Source of the DNA: an uncultured Muribaculaceae bacterium
Lineage (GTDB): Bacteria > Bacteroidota > Bacteroidia > Bacteroidales > Muribaculaceae
Reading direction: 5' to 3'
DNA length: 33,027 nucleotides
Assembly: GCA_910585755.1 (NCBI GenBank)
Contig: CAJUFH010000034.1
Location: forward strand, 1 to 33,027
In this document: positions 6,252 to 14,824 of the stretch, piece by piece
Layout of the letters: each line of letters starts with the position of its first letter
Numbering within the stretch: position 1 is the first letter of the stretch
Notes under the pieces: generated by a model
What the model was told of the DNA's origin: nothing
Database searches by the model: none
What the model saw: only the letters and a program-made list of their open reading frames with translations
Translations under genes and position numbers: made by a program

Positions 6252-8075
6252 TTATTTCTTTTTCGACTTCTTCTTGAATATGGCGAAGGAATCATACGGG
6301 TCGGCCACTTCATCCTTGTGGGCGAACTTTTCCTTGCGGCGCGCCTTGCGGTTGGCGGGAGCAGCCGGCGAGTCGTCGAATTTCTCCTTCGAGCGGCGGG
6401 TGGCCGCATGGGCGTAGTCCTTATCCTCCTCGGCGATCTCGCTGTAGACGCGCTTGCCCATGAAGTCAAGCCCCTTCAGGGAGTTGACGACGCGGCGCGC
6501 ATCACCCTTCTTAACGTCGAAGAGAGAATAAGCCGGGAGCAGGTCGATACGGCCTACGTCGACACGCGGACCGTCGACACTCTTGTTCAGCATCTCGATC
6601 AGGTTGCCGGCGAAGAAGCCATCGCGCTTGCCGAGGTTGACATAAACGCGGGCCATCCCCTTGGAGGCCGTGCGGCGGTCCTTCTCCTTGTCGGAGCGGG
6701 GGCCTTCGATAGCGCGTTCCTTCTCGCTCTTCTTGCGGGTCGGTTTCTCATCGATGAAGTCAATCGAGGGAGCGTCCTTGTAGTAGTTCAGCAGGCGGCG
6801 CAACTCCAGGGAGAGGATGCGCTTCGTCAGGTCCTCGCCGGAGAGCCACCCGAGCTTCTTCATCACTCCGGGCATGAAACGCTCCATCTCGGCGTCGTCG
6901 ACCTCGGCGCGCTCGATCTGGTCGGCGAGGTGGAAGAGCTGTTTTTCTATGATATGGTCCGGAGTCGGCACCTCCTTGCGCTCGAAGGTCTTGCCGATTA
7001 TGCGCTCGATTTCGCGGAGCTTCCCTTTCTCGCGCGAGTGGATAATAGCCACGCTGACGCCGGTCTTGCCCGCACGGCCCGTGCGGCCCGAGCGGTGGGT
7101 GTAAACGGCTGTATCGTCTGGAAGGCCGTAGTTTATGACGTGCGTCAGGTTGTCGACATCGAGGCCGCGGGCCGCCACGTCAGTAGCGACGAGCATCGAG
7201 ATCACCCGGTCGCGGAACTTCTTCATCACTATGTCGCGCTGCTGCTGCGAGAGGTCGCCGTGGAGAGCGTCGGCGTTGTAGCCGTCGCGGATGAGGTTCT
7301 CAGCGACCTCCTGGGTGTCCCGGCGGGTGCGGCAGAACACTATGGCGTATATGTCGGGGTTGTCATCGGCAACGCGTTTAAGGGCGAGATACTTGTCGCG
7401 GGCGTTCACCATATAATATATGTGGCGCACGTTGGCGGCTCCCTCGTTACGGGTACCGATCACGAACTCCACCGGATCCTTCATATAAGTTTTCGCGATT
7501 TTCGCGATTTCCTTGGGCATCGTGGCCGAGAACATCAGCATCTTGCGCTCCTCCGGCACATGCTGGAGAATTTCGTTGATAGAGTCCAGGAATCCCATGT
7601 TCAGCATCTCGTCGGCCTCGTCGAGCACAACGGTATGCACATCCCCCAGCTTGACGACCCCGCGGTTGATGAGGTCGATCAGGCGGCCGGGGGTCGCCAC
7701 GATAATCTGTGCGCCGTCGCGGAGCGAACGGATCTGGCTCTGTATGCTCGACCCGCCGTAGACGGGAATAACCCTTATGTCGGGCATATGTTTAGAGAAA
7801 TCGGCCAGGTCAGACGCGATCTGCAGACAGAGCTCGCGGGTAGGCGAAAGGATAAGCGCCTGCGGGACCAGCCTCTCGGGGTCGATACGCTGCAGGACGG
7901 GGAGGCCGAAAGCCGCCGTCTTGCCCGTTCCCGTCTGCGCCAGGGCGACCACATCCCCCTCCTGTGTCAACAGGTGGGGTATCACCTTTTCCTGTACGGG
8001 CATCGGGGTCTCAAACCCCATTTCCTCTATCGCGCGGCGCAGCGGTTCGCTGACGCCCAATTCTTCAAATGTCAT
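6252..8075 (-). CDS. DEAD-box ATP-dependent RNA helicase with DbpA-type RNA-binding domain
   Basis: This is an ATP-dependent RNA unwinding enzyme of the DeaD/CshA/DbpA group, acting in ribosome assembly or mRNA turnover. The 607-residue protein has a Q motif (VQEK, about 27-30), motif I AQTGTGKT at 46-53, DEAD at 152-155, SAT at 183-185, and the motif V/VI region VATDVAARGLD and HRSGRTGR (327-334). A DbpA-like RNA-binding domain covers about 476-548 (ARVYVNLGKRDGFFAG), and the last 50 residues are highly basic. The ATG at 8075 directly precedes TFEELGVSEPL, the standard helicase start. DbpA targets 23S rRNA helix 92; whether this protein does so cannot be told from sequence alone. It heads the operon with DUF3256, xseA and xseB. 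Confidence 0.95.
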   Translation of the reverse strand: MTFEELGVSEPLRRAIEEMGFETPMPVQEKVIPHLLTQEGDVVALAQTGTGKTAAFGLPVLQRIDPERLVPQALILSPTRELCLQIASDLADFSKHMPDIRVIPVYGGSSIQSQIRSLRDGAQIIVATPGRLIDLINRGVVKLGDVHTVVLDEADEMLNMGFLDSINEILQHVPEERKMLMFSATMPKEIAKIAKTYMKDPVEFVIGTRNEGAANVRHIYYMVNARDKYLALKRVADDNPDIYAIVFCRTRRDTQEVAENLIRDGYNADALHGDLSQQQRDIVMKKFRDRVISMLVATDVAARGLDVDNLTHVINYGLPDDTAVYTHRSGRTGRAGKTGVSVAIIHSREKGKLREIERIIGKTFERKEVPTPDHIIEKQLFHLADQIERAEVDDAEMERFMPGVMKKLGWLSGEDLTKRILSLELRRLLNYYKDAPSIDFIDEKPTRKKSEKERAIEGPRSDKEKDRRTASKGMARVYVNLGKRDGFFAGNLIEMLNKSVDGPRVDVGRIDLLPAYSLFDVKKGDARRVVNSLKGLDFMGKRVYSEIAEEDKDYAHAATRRSKEKFDDSPAAPANRKARRKEKFAHKDEVADPYDSFAIFKKKSKKK

Positions 8076-8094
8076 ATCTCAAAATAGTTTTACA

Positions 8095-8122
8095 GGCACG
8101 GGGCGAGACGCCTTTCCGCACC
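8095..8122 (-). promoter_or_regulatory. Perfect two-part hairpin in the helicase mRNA leader
   Basis: In the transcribed (minus) sense, GGTGCGG pairs with CCGTGCC (7 bp including two G-U pairs) and encloses a bulge AAA plus GGCG-TCT-CGCC. The whole 28-base element is paired apart from the bulge and a three-base loop. It lies in the predicted 80-base 5' leader, ending about 20 bases before the helicase ATG, a location suited to controlling translation. Confidence 0.5.
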
Positions 8123-8163
8123 GAATTAACACATCCCCCGAACTGACGTATGCCGGGAAATTA

Positions 8164-8171
8164 CAAAGTTA
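8164..8171 (-). promoter_or_regulatory. -7 promoter box for the helicase operon
   Basis: TAACTTTG on the minus strand (8171-8164) is an exact TAnnTTTG match. The predicted start near 8158 leaves a leader of about 80 bases before the ATG at 8075. No TTTG lies at the -33 position. Confidence 0.5.
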
Positions 8172-8246
8172 CAACAAACTCACCGACTTTTCGGCCTCCC
8201 GTCTCCATTTTATTTAAAATTTTTAAAGATTGGCCCGGTTTTTCGC

Positions 8247-8254
8247 TATCTTCG
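8247..8254 (+). promoter_or_regulatory. -7-like promoter box almost touching the glycosyltransferase start
   Basis: TATCTTCG resembles the TAnnTTTG box with one substitution, the same TTCG variant as at der. Only eight bases separate it from the ATG at 8263, so the transcript would have nearly no 5' leader. No -33 TTTG is present. Confidence 0.4.
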
Positions 8255-8262
8255 CGCAAGAT

Positions 8263-9099
8263 ATGGGAAAGAGACTGACTTTGCAGGTAGCCATACCGAC
8301 CCACTCGCCGGAAGGGATTCGGCGCGTTGAGCGGCTCCTCCTCGCGCCCCGCAAGGGGGTAGGCTACGTCGTGTCGTGGCAGGACCACCGCGGCGCGGAG
8401 ATACCGCCGGCCGTCGGCTCCCGCGCAGATGTCGAAATACTCCGCTTCGACGGCAAAGGGCTCTCGGCCAACCGCAACAACGCGGTAGAACACTGCCGGG
8501 CCGACATAATCCTTATCGGGGACGACGACCTGGTTTACAAGCCCGACGCATTCGACCGCATAAGGGACATATTCGAGCTCCACCCCGAAACCGACTACGC
8601 ATCATTCCGCTACGAAGGACCCGACAACAAGCCCTACCCCGCGGGGGAAGTGTCGCTGAACCCGGTTCCGAGAGGATTTTACCAGACCACGTTCGAGGTC
8701 GCGCTGCGGCGCGACAGTCCCGCGGGGGAGCTGCGATTCTGCTCCCTTTTCGGACCCGGAGCGCCCTATCTCACAGCCGGAGAAGACGAATTCTTCCTCC
8801 TGTCCGCAGTAAAGAAGGGGGTCAGATGCCGTTTTTTCCCCCTGACAATCGCCAAGCACCCCACCCTCACCTCCGGCTCCCTTCCCCATAGCTCTGCCGG
8901 GCTGCTGCGCACCACCGGGGCTATCACCGCCCTGCGCCACCGCGTCTTGTGGATACCGCGGCTGCCGCTGACCGCCATGCGGCTCTCCCGCGCCGGGAAA
9001 GCCGGCTTTTTCACCGCCCTCTCGGAGATGACCTCGGGCGCGCTCTACGCCCTTCGGAAATTCCCCCGCGATTTTGCTGAGAAAGGGAGCGGGTGTTAG
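8263..9099 (+). CDS. GT-A fold (family 2-like) glycosyltransferase
   Basis: The 278-residue product looks like a single-domain GT-A glycosyltransferase. Evidence: an N-terminal strand LQVAIPTHSPEG (7-18), a nucleotide-binding pattern FDGKGLSANRNNAVEHC (62-78) and an acidic GDDD metal-binding motif at 86-89 following a hydrophobic strand IILIG. No membrane helix is seen. The sugar donor and acceptor cannot be deduced. I chose the ATG at 8263 because the conserved first strand begins six residues later; a TTG at 8230 in the same frame would lie upstream of the promoter box. It is transcribed divergently from the helicase and ends 51 bp before pyrG. Confidence 0.75.
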   Translation: MGKRLTLQVAIPTHSPEGIRRVERLLLAPRKGVGYVVSWQDHRGAEIPPAVGSRADVEILRFDGKGLSANRNNAVEHCRADIILIGDDDLVYKPDAFDRIRDIFELHPETDYASFRYEGPDNKPYPAGEVSLNPVPRGFYQTTFEVALRRDSPAGELRFCSLFGPGAPYLTAGEDEFFLLSAVKKGVRCRFFPLTIAKHPTLTSGSLPHSSAGLLRTTGAITALRHRVLWIPRLPLTAMRLSRAGKAGFFTALSEMTSGALYALRKFPRDFAEKGSGC

Positions 9100-9111
9100 C
9101 GATTTTTTTCC

Positions 9112-9119
9112 TAACTTTG
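9112..9119 (+). promoter_or_regulatory. -7 promoter box for pyrG
   Basis: TAACTTTG is an exact TAnnTTTG box just beyond the preceding gene's stop codon. The predicted transcription start, near 9125, leaves about 25 bases before the pyrG GTG. Confidence 0.55.
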
Positions 9120-9150
9120 TGGCGCAAACAACACAAGCATCCGACACATA

Positions 9151-10779
9151 GTGGAAACGAAGTATATTTTTGTCACAGGCGGCGTGGTGTCATCTCTCGG
9201 GAAAGGGATTATCTCCTCATCGCTTGCCCGCTTATTGATAGCGCGAGGCTATCGGGTGACCATACAGAAATTCGACCCATACATCAATGTGGATCCGGGA
9301 ACGCTCAACCCCTACGAGCACGGCGAGTGCTACGTAACCGTCGACGGCCACGAGGCAGACCTCGATCTCGGCCACTACGAGCGCTTTACCAACATCCACA
9401 CCACCAAGGCCAACAGCATAACGACAGGACGCATCTACCAGAACGTCATAGACAAGGAGCGCCGCGGCGACTACCTCGGTAAGACGGTCCAGATCGTGCC
9501 CCATATCACCGACGAGATCAAACGCAACGTCAAGCAGCTCGGACTTACCGGCAACTTCGACTTCGTAATCACGGAAATCGGAGGCGTCGTCGGCGATATC
9601 GAGTCGCTTCCGTTTCTCGAAGCGGTCCGCCAGTTGCGGTGGGAGCTGGGGGAAAACAGCCTCTGCGTCCACCTGACCTACGTTCCCTTCATCGCCGCCG
9701 CGAAGGAGCTTAAGACAAAGCCCACGCAGCACTCCGTCAAGAAATTACAGGAGTTAGGCATCCAGCCCGACGTCCTGGTGCTCCGCACCGAGCACGACAT
9801 CAACGCCGACATGCGGCGCAAAATCGCGCTCTTCTGCAACGTCGCTCCAGACGCCGTCATCCAGTCAATCGACTGCCCGTCGATCTATGAGGTACCCCTG
9901 GCGATGCACGCCCAGCACCTCGACGAAATCGTGCTCCGCAAGATGGGTGTTACTCCCGAAGGTGAACCACATATGGCCCCCTGGCTCAATTTTCTACAGA
10001 AGATGCGCGACGCCAGCGAGCCGGTGACCATCGGCCTCGTAGGCAAATACGTCGAACTTCAGGACGCTTACAAGTCAATCAACGAGGCGCTTTTCCAGTC
10101 CGCCACCTACAACGACCGCAAGCTCGACCTGCGTTACATCCATTCAGAGAAGCTCAACGAATCCAACGCCGACGAACTGCTCTCCCCGCTCGACGGAATC
10201 ATCATCGCCCCCGGCTTCGGCCACCGAGGTATCGACGGCAAGTTCGCCGCCCTGAAATGGGCCCGCGAGCACGATGTCCCGACCTTCGGCATCTGCCTCG
10301 GGATGCAGTGCATGGTAATCGAATTCGCCCGCGACGTGCTCGGACTTCCCGAAGCCAACTCCTCGGAAATGAACCCGCTGACCCCCGACAAGGTTATCGA
10401 CATCATGGAAGAGCAGAAGAGCGTGTCGAACCTCGGGGGAACCATGCGCCTCGGCGCCTATGACTGCCAGCTCAAGCCAGATTCCCTCGCGGCCAAGGCC
10501 TACGGCACGACGATGGTCAGCGAGCGCCACCGCCACCGCTTCGAGTTCAACGACGAGTACCGCCGGCGTTTTGAACAGGCCGGCATGGTATGCGCCGGAG
10601 AGAATCCGCAGACTCACCTGGTGGAAATCGTCGAGCTTCCCGGCAAACGCTGGTTCCTCGGCACGCAATACCACCCCGAATATTCCTCGACCGTGCTGTC
10701 GCCTCACCCTCTGTTCATGAGCTTCATGGCAGCCGCGATCGAATACCGCCGGCAGAAAGCCGACAAGGCCGGCAAATAA
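9151..10779 (+). CDS. pyrG: CTP synthase
   Basis: PyrG aminates UTP to CTP using ATP and glutamine, the last step of pyrimidine nucleotide synthesis. The 542-residue product has the N-terminal amidoligase domain with P-loop VVSSLGKGIISSSLARLL near residues 11-28 and YINVDPGTL. A C-terminal class I glutaminase domain carries nucleophile C382 in FGICLGMQCM and the His-Glu pair in HPEYSS. The start is a GTG at 9151; no ATG lies in frame before the conserved KYIFVTGGV. It probably heads the run pyrG-yidC-Na/Pi transporter-DUF4271, because I find no TAnnTTTG box in the 73-bp gap before yidC. Confidence 0.98.
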   Translation: METKYIFVTGGVVSSLGKGIISSSLARLLIARGYRVTIQKFDPYINVDPGTLNPYEHGECYVTVDGHEADLDLGHYERFTNIHTTKANSITTGRIYQNVIDKERRGDYLGKTVQIVPHITDEIKRNVKQLGLTGNFDFVITEIGGVVGDIESLPFLEAVRQLRWELGENSLCVHLTYVPFIAAAKELKTKPTQHSVKKLQELGIQPDVLVLRTEHDINADMRRKIALFCNVAPDAVIQSIDCPSIYEVPLAMHAQHLDEIVLRKMGVTPEGEPHMAPWLNFLQKMRDASEPVTIGLVGKYVELQDAYKSINEALFQSATYNDRKLDLRYIHSEKLNESNADELLSPLDGIIIAPGFGHRGIDGKFAALKWAREHDVPTFGICLGMQCMVIEFARDVLGLPEANSSEMNPLTPDKVIDIMEEQKSVSNLGGTMRLGAYDCQLKPDSLAAKAYGTTMVSERHRHRFEFNDEYRRRFEQAGMVCAGENPQTHLVEIVELPGKRWFLGTQYHPEYSSTVLSPHPLFMSFMAAAIEYRRQKADKAGK

Positions 10780-10852
10780 CGAGGCCAGGCGGAAACATAA
10801 AACCCAAATCACGTTAAAAACCAACCACCTCACTCCTCCGTAAAAGCAGAAA

Positions 10853-12964
10853 ATGGACAAAAACACCCTTTTAGGATTCCTTCTGATGGGCATGGTAATC
10901 TTCGGATTCATGTACATCAACAAAGGACAACAGGAGCGACGCATCCAGGAGATGGAGCAGAAAGCCGAAGCCGAGCAGGCCGAAGCAGCCAAAAACACAA
11001 AGACATCATTCGCAGTCGACACCCTGACCGCCGCCGAGGCGGCATCCGTGCCCGCCGTAATCCGGATGGTCGCCGCAGCCGACACCGCTTCGGCTCCCCG
11101 CTACAAGACCGCCAAAGTAGACCTCGTCTGCGAGGGTAGCACCGTCAGCGGCACCGTGCAGGCCCTCGACACCGTACTTAGCTACGAGACAGTCGCCTCC
11201 GGCCGATTCGGCGACAATATCAGCCTCGACAACCGCCGCGAAGCGCTCAAGAACCTCCGCGGCGCCCTCGACGACGCAGACCGCTACCGCGGTTTCGCCC
11301 GCCACCTGACAGGCACAGACAAGACCGTCAGCCTCAAGAACGACGTGCTCGACCTGGAGCTGCAGACCCGCGGCGGCCGCATCGCGCGCGCCACCCTGCA
11401 CGACTACGACACCTACCTCCCGAAGTCGGCCAAGAGCGACGAAATCGACACAGCCCGCGTGCAGGTAATGCGCCCGGCCGACGGCTCTTACAGCTTCGTG
11501 CTGACCTCCGCGACCCAGCGCTTCAACACCGCCGACTTCTATTTCACCCCCGAGCAGGTCAACGACTCCACCGTCATGATGAAGCTCGACCTCGGAGGAG
11601 GCGCTTTCTGGGCCCTCCGCTACACGCTTCCCAAAGGTAGCTACGTTGTCCGCATGGATGTCGTCCAGAAAGGGATGGACCGCATAATCCCCCCGAGCGT
11701 CGCCACCGCCGACTTCCTCTGGAGCCAGCGCATGCACCGCAACGAGGTCGGCCGCACCTTCGAAGAGCGCAACTCCGGCCTCTACTACAAGTTTATCGGC
11801 GACTCCCCCGACAACCTCGAGGCGCAGGGGGAACAGGAGGAACAGCTCGACCAGCGCCTGAAGTGGATCGCGTTCAAGAACCAGTTCTTCTCGTCGGTAA
11901 TGATACCCCGCACAGCCTTCCTGTCGGCCGAGGTATCGTCGAAAGACCTCAAGAACGACCCCCATTTCGTCAAGGCCCTCACCGCGAAAGCCACCATCGA
12001 CTATAACTCGACAAACGAGAACCCCGTCAGCTTCGACCTCTTCCTCGGTCCGAACCTCTACCCCCTGCTCGACCACCTGAGCGAATCGCTCAAAGCCGAG
12101 AAAGAGGACCCCTCGCTCGACCTTACCGACCTCATACCCCTCGGATGGCCGATTTTCCGCTGGATCAACACCCTGATCATCATCCCCGTGTTCACCTTCC
12201 TCAGCAAGTTTATCAGTTCCTACGGCCTGATTATCTTCCTGCTGACAATCTTCATCAAAATCATCCTCTTCCCGCTCACTTACAAGAGCTATACCTCCCA
12301 GGCCAAGATGCGCGTATTAGCGCCTGAAATCAAGGCCATTAACGACAAGTATCCCGGCCAGGAGAACGCGATGACCCGCAGCCAGAAGACGATGCAGCTC
12401 TATTCCCAGGCCGGAGCCAGCCCGATGGCGGGATGCCTGCCGATGCTGCTTCAGATGCCTATACTGATTGCCATGTTCTGGTTCTTCCCCTCGGCAATCG
12501 AGCTGCGCGGCGAGAGCTTCCTCTGGGCCAAGGACCTGTCGGCCCCCGACTACATCCTGACCCTCCCCTTCACGATACCCTGGTACGGCAACCATGTCAG
12601 CCTCTTCTGCCTGCTGATGACCATCACCAACGTCGGCTACACATATATCAATATGCAGAACCAGCCCAGTTCGGCCTCCATGCCCGGCATGAAGTGGATG
12701 ATGTACCTGATGCCTGTAATGTTCCTCTTCTTCTTCAACGACTACGCCTCGGGCCTTAGCTACTATTACTTCCTGTCGTTGCTGATCACCATCCTCCAGA
12801 CCTGGATTTTCCGCCTCTGCACCAACGACGAGAAGGTACGCGCCCGCATGAAGGCCAACGCCGCCAAGCCCAAAAAGAAATCAGGCTTCATGGCGCGCCT
12901 CGAAGAGGCCCAGCGCCAGCAGCAGGCAATGCTCCGCGAGCAGCAGAAGAAGAACCGCCGCTAA
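10853..12964 (+). CDS. yidC: Membrane protein insertase YidC
   Basis: YidC inserts and folds inner-membrane proteins with or without SecYEG. The 703-residue protein has an N-terminal anchor helix (about 4-20, TLLGFLLMGMVIFGFMY) and a long alanine- and glutamate-rich coiled segment. A large periplasmic domain (about 75-400) follows, then the Oxa1/YidC core with five hydrophobic segments, beginning with LIIFLLTIFIKIILFPLTY, the usual insertase signature with PLTYKSYTSQAKM. The tail is strongly basic (QQKKNRR), suited to ribosome contact. Length is larger than E. coli YidC (548), as is usual in Bacteroidota. In most bacteria yidC adjoins rnpA-yidD; here it lies about 3.7 kb upstream of rnpA on the same strand. 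Confidence 0.97.
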   Translation: MDKNTLLGFLLMGMVIFGFMYINKGQQERRIQEMEQKAEAEQAEAAKNTKTSFAVDTLTAAEAASVPAVIRMVAAADTASAPRYKTAKVDLVCEGSTVSGTVQALDTVLSYETVASGRFGDNISLDNRREALKNLRGALDDADRYRGFARHLTGTDKTVSLKNDVLDLELQTRGGRIARATLHDYDTYLPKSAKSDEIDTARVQVMRPADGSYSFVLTSATQRFNTADFYFTPEQVNDSTVMMKLDLGGGAFWALRYTLPKGSYVVRMDVVQKGMDRIIPPSVATADFLWSQRMHRNEVGRTFEERNSGLYYKFIGDSPDNLEAQGEQEEQLDQRLKWIAFKNQFFSSVMIPRTAFLSAEVSSKDLKNDPHFVKALTAKATIDYNSTNENPVSFDLFLGPNLYPLLDHLSESLKAEKEDPSLDLTDLIPLGWPIFRWINTLIIIPVFTFLSKFISSYGLIIFLLTIFIKIILFPLTYKSYTSQAKMRVLAPEIKAINDKYPGQENAMTRSQKTMQLYSQAGASPMAGCLPMLLQMPILIAMFWFFPSAIELRGESFLWAKDLSAPDYILTLPFTIPWYGNHVSLFCLLMTITNVGYTYINMQNQPSSASMPGMKWMMYLMPVMFLFFFNDYASGLSYYYFLSLLITILQTWIFRLCTNDEKVRARMKANAAKPKKKSGFMARLEEAQRQQQAMLREQQKKNRR

Positions 12965-12985
12965 TACCATACATCCCACATCGAG

Positions 12986-14824
12986 ATGAACTACTCCATA
13001 CTTGACTTTCTCGGGCTCATAGGAGCCGTCGGCCTCTTCCTATACGGAATGAAGGTCATGAGCGAAGGATTGCAGAAAGCCGCCGGCGACCGCCTGCGCA
13101 ACATCCTTTCCGCGATGACGCGAAACAGATTCACCGGCACTGTCACCGGCTTCTTCATCACCGCGCTGATCCAGAGCTCCTCGGCTTCGACCGTGATGGT
13201 CGTCAGCTTCGTTAACGCCGGCCTGATGACGCTGGCGCAGTCCATGGCAGTAATCATGGGCGCCAACGTCGGCACGACCTTCACCGCCTGGGTAATCGCC
13301 CTGTTCGGCTTCAAGGTCGACATCTCGGCCTTCGCCCTGCCGCTGATCGGCCTCGCGATTCCCCTGCTATTCTCCAGCAAGAGCCGCACAAAGTCAATCG
13401 GAGAGTTCACCATAGGCTTCGCGTTCCTCTTCATGGGCCTGGACATGATCAGCAAGTATGTCCCCGACCTGCAGAGCAACCCGGAGATGTTCGCCTTCCT
13501 GCAGCGTTACGCCTCGATGGGCTTCGGCTCGGTGCTGATATTCTGCCTGGTCGGCCTGGTTGTGACGATGGTCATCCAGTCATCGGCGGCGACCTTCGCC
13601 ATCACCCTGATCATGTGCTCGAAAGGGTGGATAACTTTCGACCTGGCCTGCGCCCTGGTCCTCGGCTCCAACATCGGCACGACCATCACCCCGCTGCTCG
13701 CCTCGATGAGCGGTAACGTGGCGGCGAAACGTACAGCCATGGGGCACCTGCTCTTCAACCTCCTCGGCACAGTATGGGTGCTGGCGGTATTCTTCCCGTT
13801 TGTCGACCTCAACTCCTGGATTACCCAGGAAATCGGCCAGGGAGACCCGTCGGCCCTATATCGGTACGTCACAGACCTGCAGACAGCGCATCCCGACATC
13901 TACAACCAACTCTACACCGCCTCGCTGCCTACCGACGACGGCGTGGTGCTCCACCACCGTTCCGTCATAGCGACGATGCAGGTAAGCGTGTCGTTCGGCC
14001 TGTCGATGTTCCACACGGTCTTCAACCTCATCAACCTGTCGATTATGATCTGGCTGACGAACGTGTATGTCAAAATCGTAGAATGGCTCGTGCCCGCCAA
14101 GCATCACGGCGACGACGAGTTCCAGCTCAAATTCATCCAGGGAGGTATCCTCTCCGCTTCCGAGCTTAACATAAGCCAGGCCGAAAAGGAAATACACGTC
14201 TTCGCCGAGCGCGTCGCGAGAATGCTCCCCATGGCCCGCGAGCTGGTCCACACGAGGGACAACTCCGACGATTTCAACAAGACGTACTCGAGGCTTGAGA
14301 AATACGAGGAGATTTCCGACCGCATGGAAATCGAAATCGCCAACTACCTCAACCGATGCGCCGAGGGAAGACTCTCCAACGAGTCGAAACGCCGCATAGC
14401 CTCCATGCTCTCCATCGACTCCGAAATCGAGAGCATCGCCGACTGCGCCCTGGGGGTAGGCAAAATCCTCCTGCGCAAACAACAGAGCGGGGTCAAGTTC
14501 AACGAGGAGATATACAAGAACGTCGACACGATGTTTGACTACGTAGCCAAGGCGATGGAGAACATGATCCTCCTCCTGAGCGACATAGAGAAACAGACCG
14601 AGCCGGACATCCTGCGCTCCTACAACCGCGAGCGCGAAATCAACAACCTGCGCAACCAGCTCCGAACCGCCAACGTCGAGAACATCAACGAGCGCCACTA
14701 CGAGTACCAAAGCGGCATCTACTACATGGACATCATCTCGACCCTCGAAAAGACAGGCGACTATATAATCAACGTCGTCGACACGCTGCGCGACGAGTAC
14801 AAACGAACGCATGCCCGCGGCTGA
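12986..14824 (+). CDS. Na/Pi cotransporter family protein with PhoU-like domain
   Basis: The 612-residue protein combines a sodium-phosphate cotransporter membrane domain (residues about 1-370) with a cytoplasmic PhoU-like helical domain (about 390-605). The two inverted-repeat signature motifs of the NptA/PNaS family are both present: QSSSAST at 63-69, and QSSAAT in the second half of the membrane domain, each followed by a hydrophobic helix and glycine-rich NVGTT/NIGTT segments. The PhoU part has helices such as DSEIESIADCALGVGK. It probably imports inorganic phosphate, or senses it through the PhoU domain; the substrate is inferred from family. It begins 21 bp after yidC and overlaps DUF4271 by 14 bp. 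Confidence 0.92.
   Translation: MNYSILDFLGLIGAVGLFLYGMKVMSEGLQKAAGDRLRNILSAMTRNRFTGTVTGFFITALIQSSSASTVMVVSFVNAGLMTLAQSMAVIMGANVGTTFTAWVIALFGFKVDISAFALPLIGLAIPLLFSSKSRTKSIGEFTIGFAFLFMGLDMISKYVPDLQSNPEMFAFLQRYASMGFGSVLIFCLVGLVVTMVIQSSAATFAITLIMCSKGWITFDLACALVLGSNIGTTITPLLASMSGNVAAKRTAMGHLLFNLLGTVWVLAVFFPFVDLNSWITQEIGQGDPSALYRYVTDLQTAHPDIYNQLYTASLPTDDGVVLHHRSVIATMQVSVSFGLSMFHTVFNLINLSIMIWLTNVYVKIVEWLVPAKHHGDDEFQLKFIQGGILSASELNISQAEKEIHVFAERVARMLPMARELVHTRDNSDDFNKTYSRLEKYEEISDRMEIEIANYLNRCAEGRLSNESKRRIASMLSIDSEIESIADCALGVGKILLRKQQSGVKFNEEIYKNVDTMFDYVAKAMENMILLLSDIEKQTEPDILRSYNREREINNLRNQLRTANVENINERHYEYQSGIYYMDIISTLEKTGDYIINVVDTLRDEYKRTHARG

Noticed and set aside
5967..8087. A 706-codon plus-strand open frame
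   Set aside because: It is antisense to the helicase and DUF3256 genes, has no recognisable domain, and long antisense frames are expected in GC-rich coding DNA.
9093..9482. Plus-strand frame overlapping the pyrG 5' end
   Set aside because: Arginine-rich shadow of pyrG in another frame with no domain.
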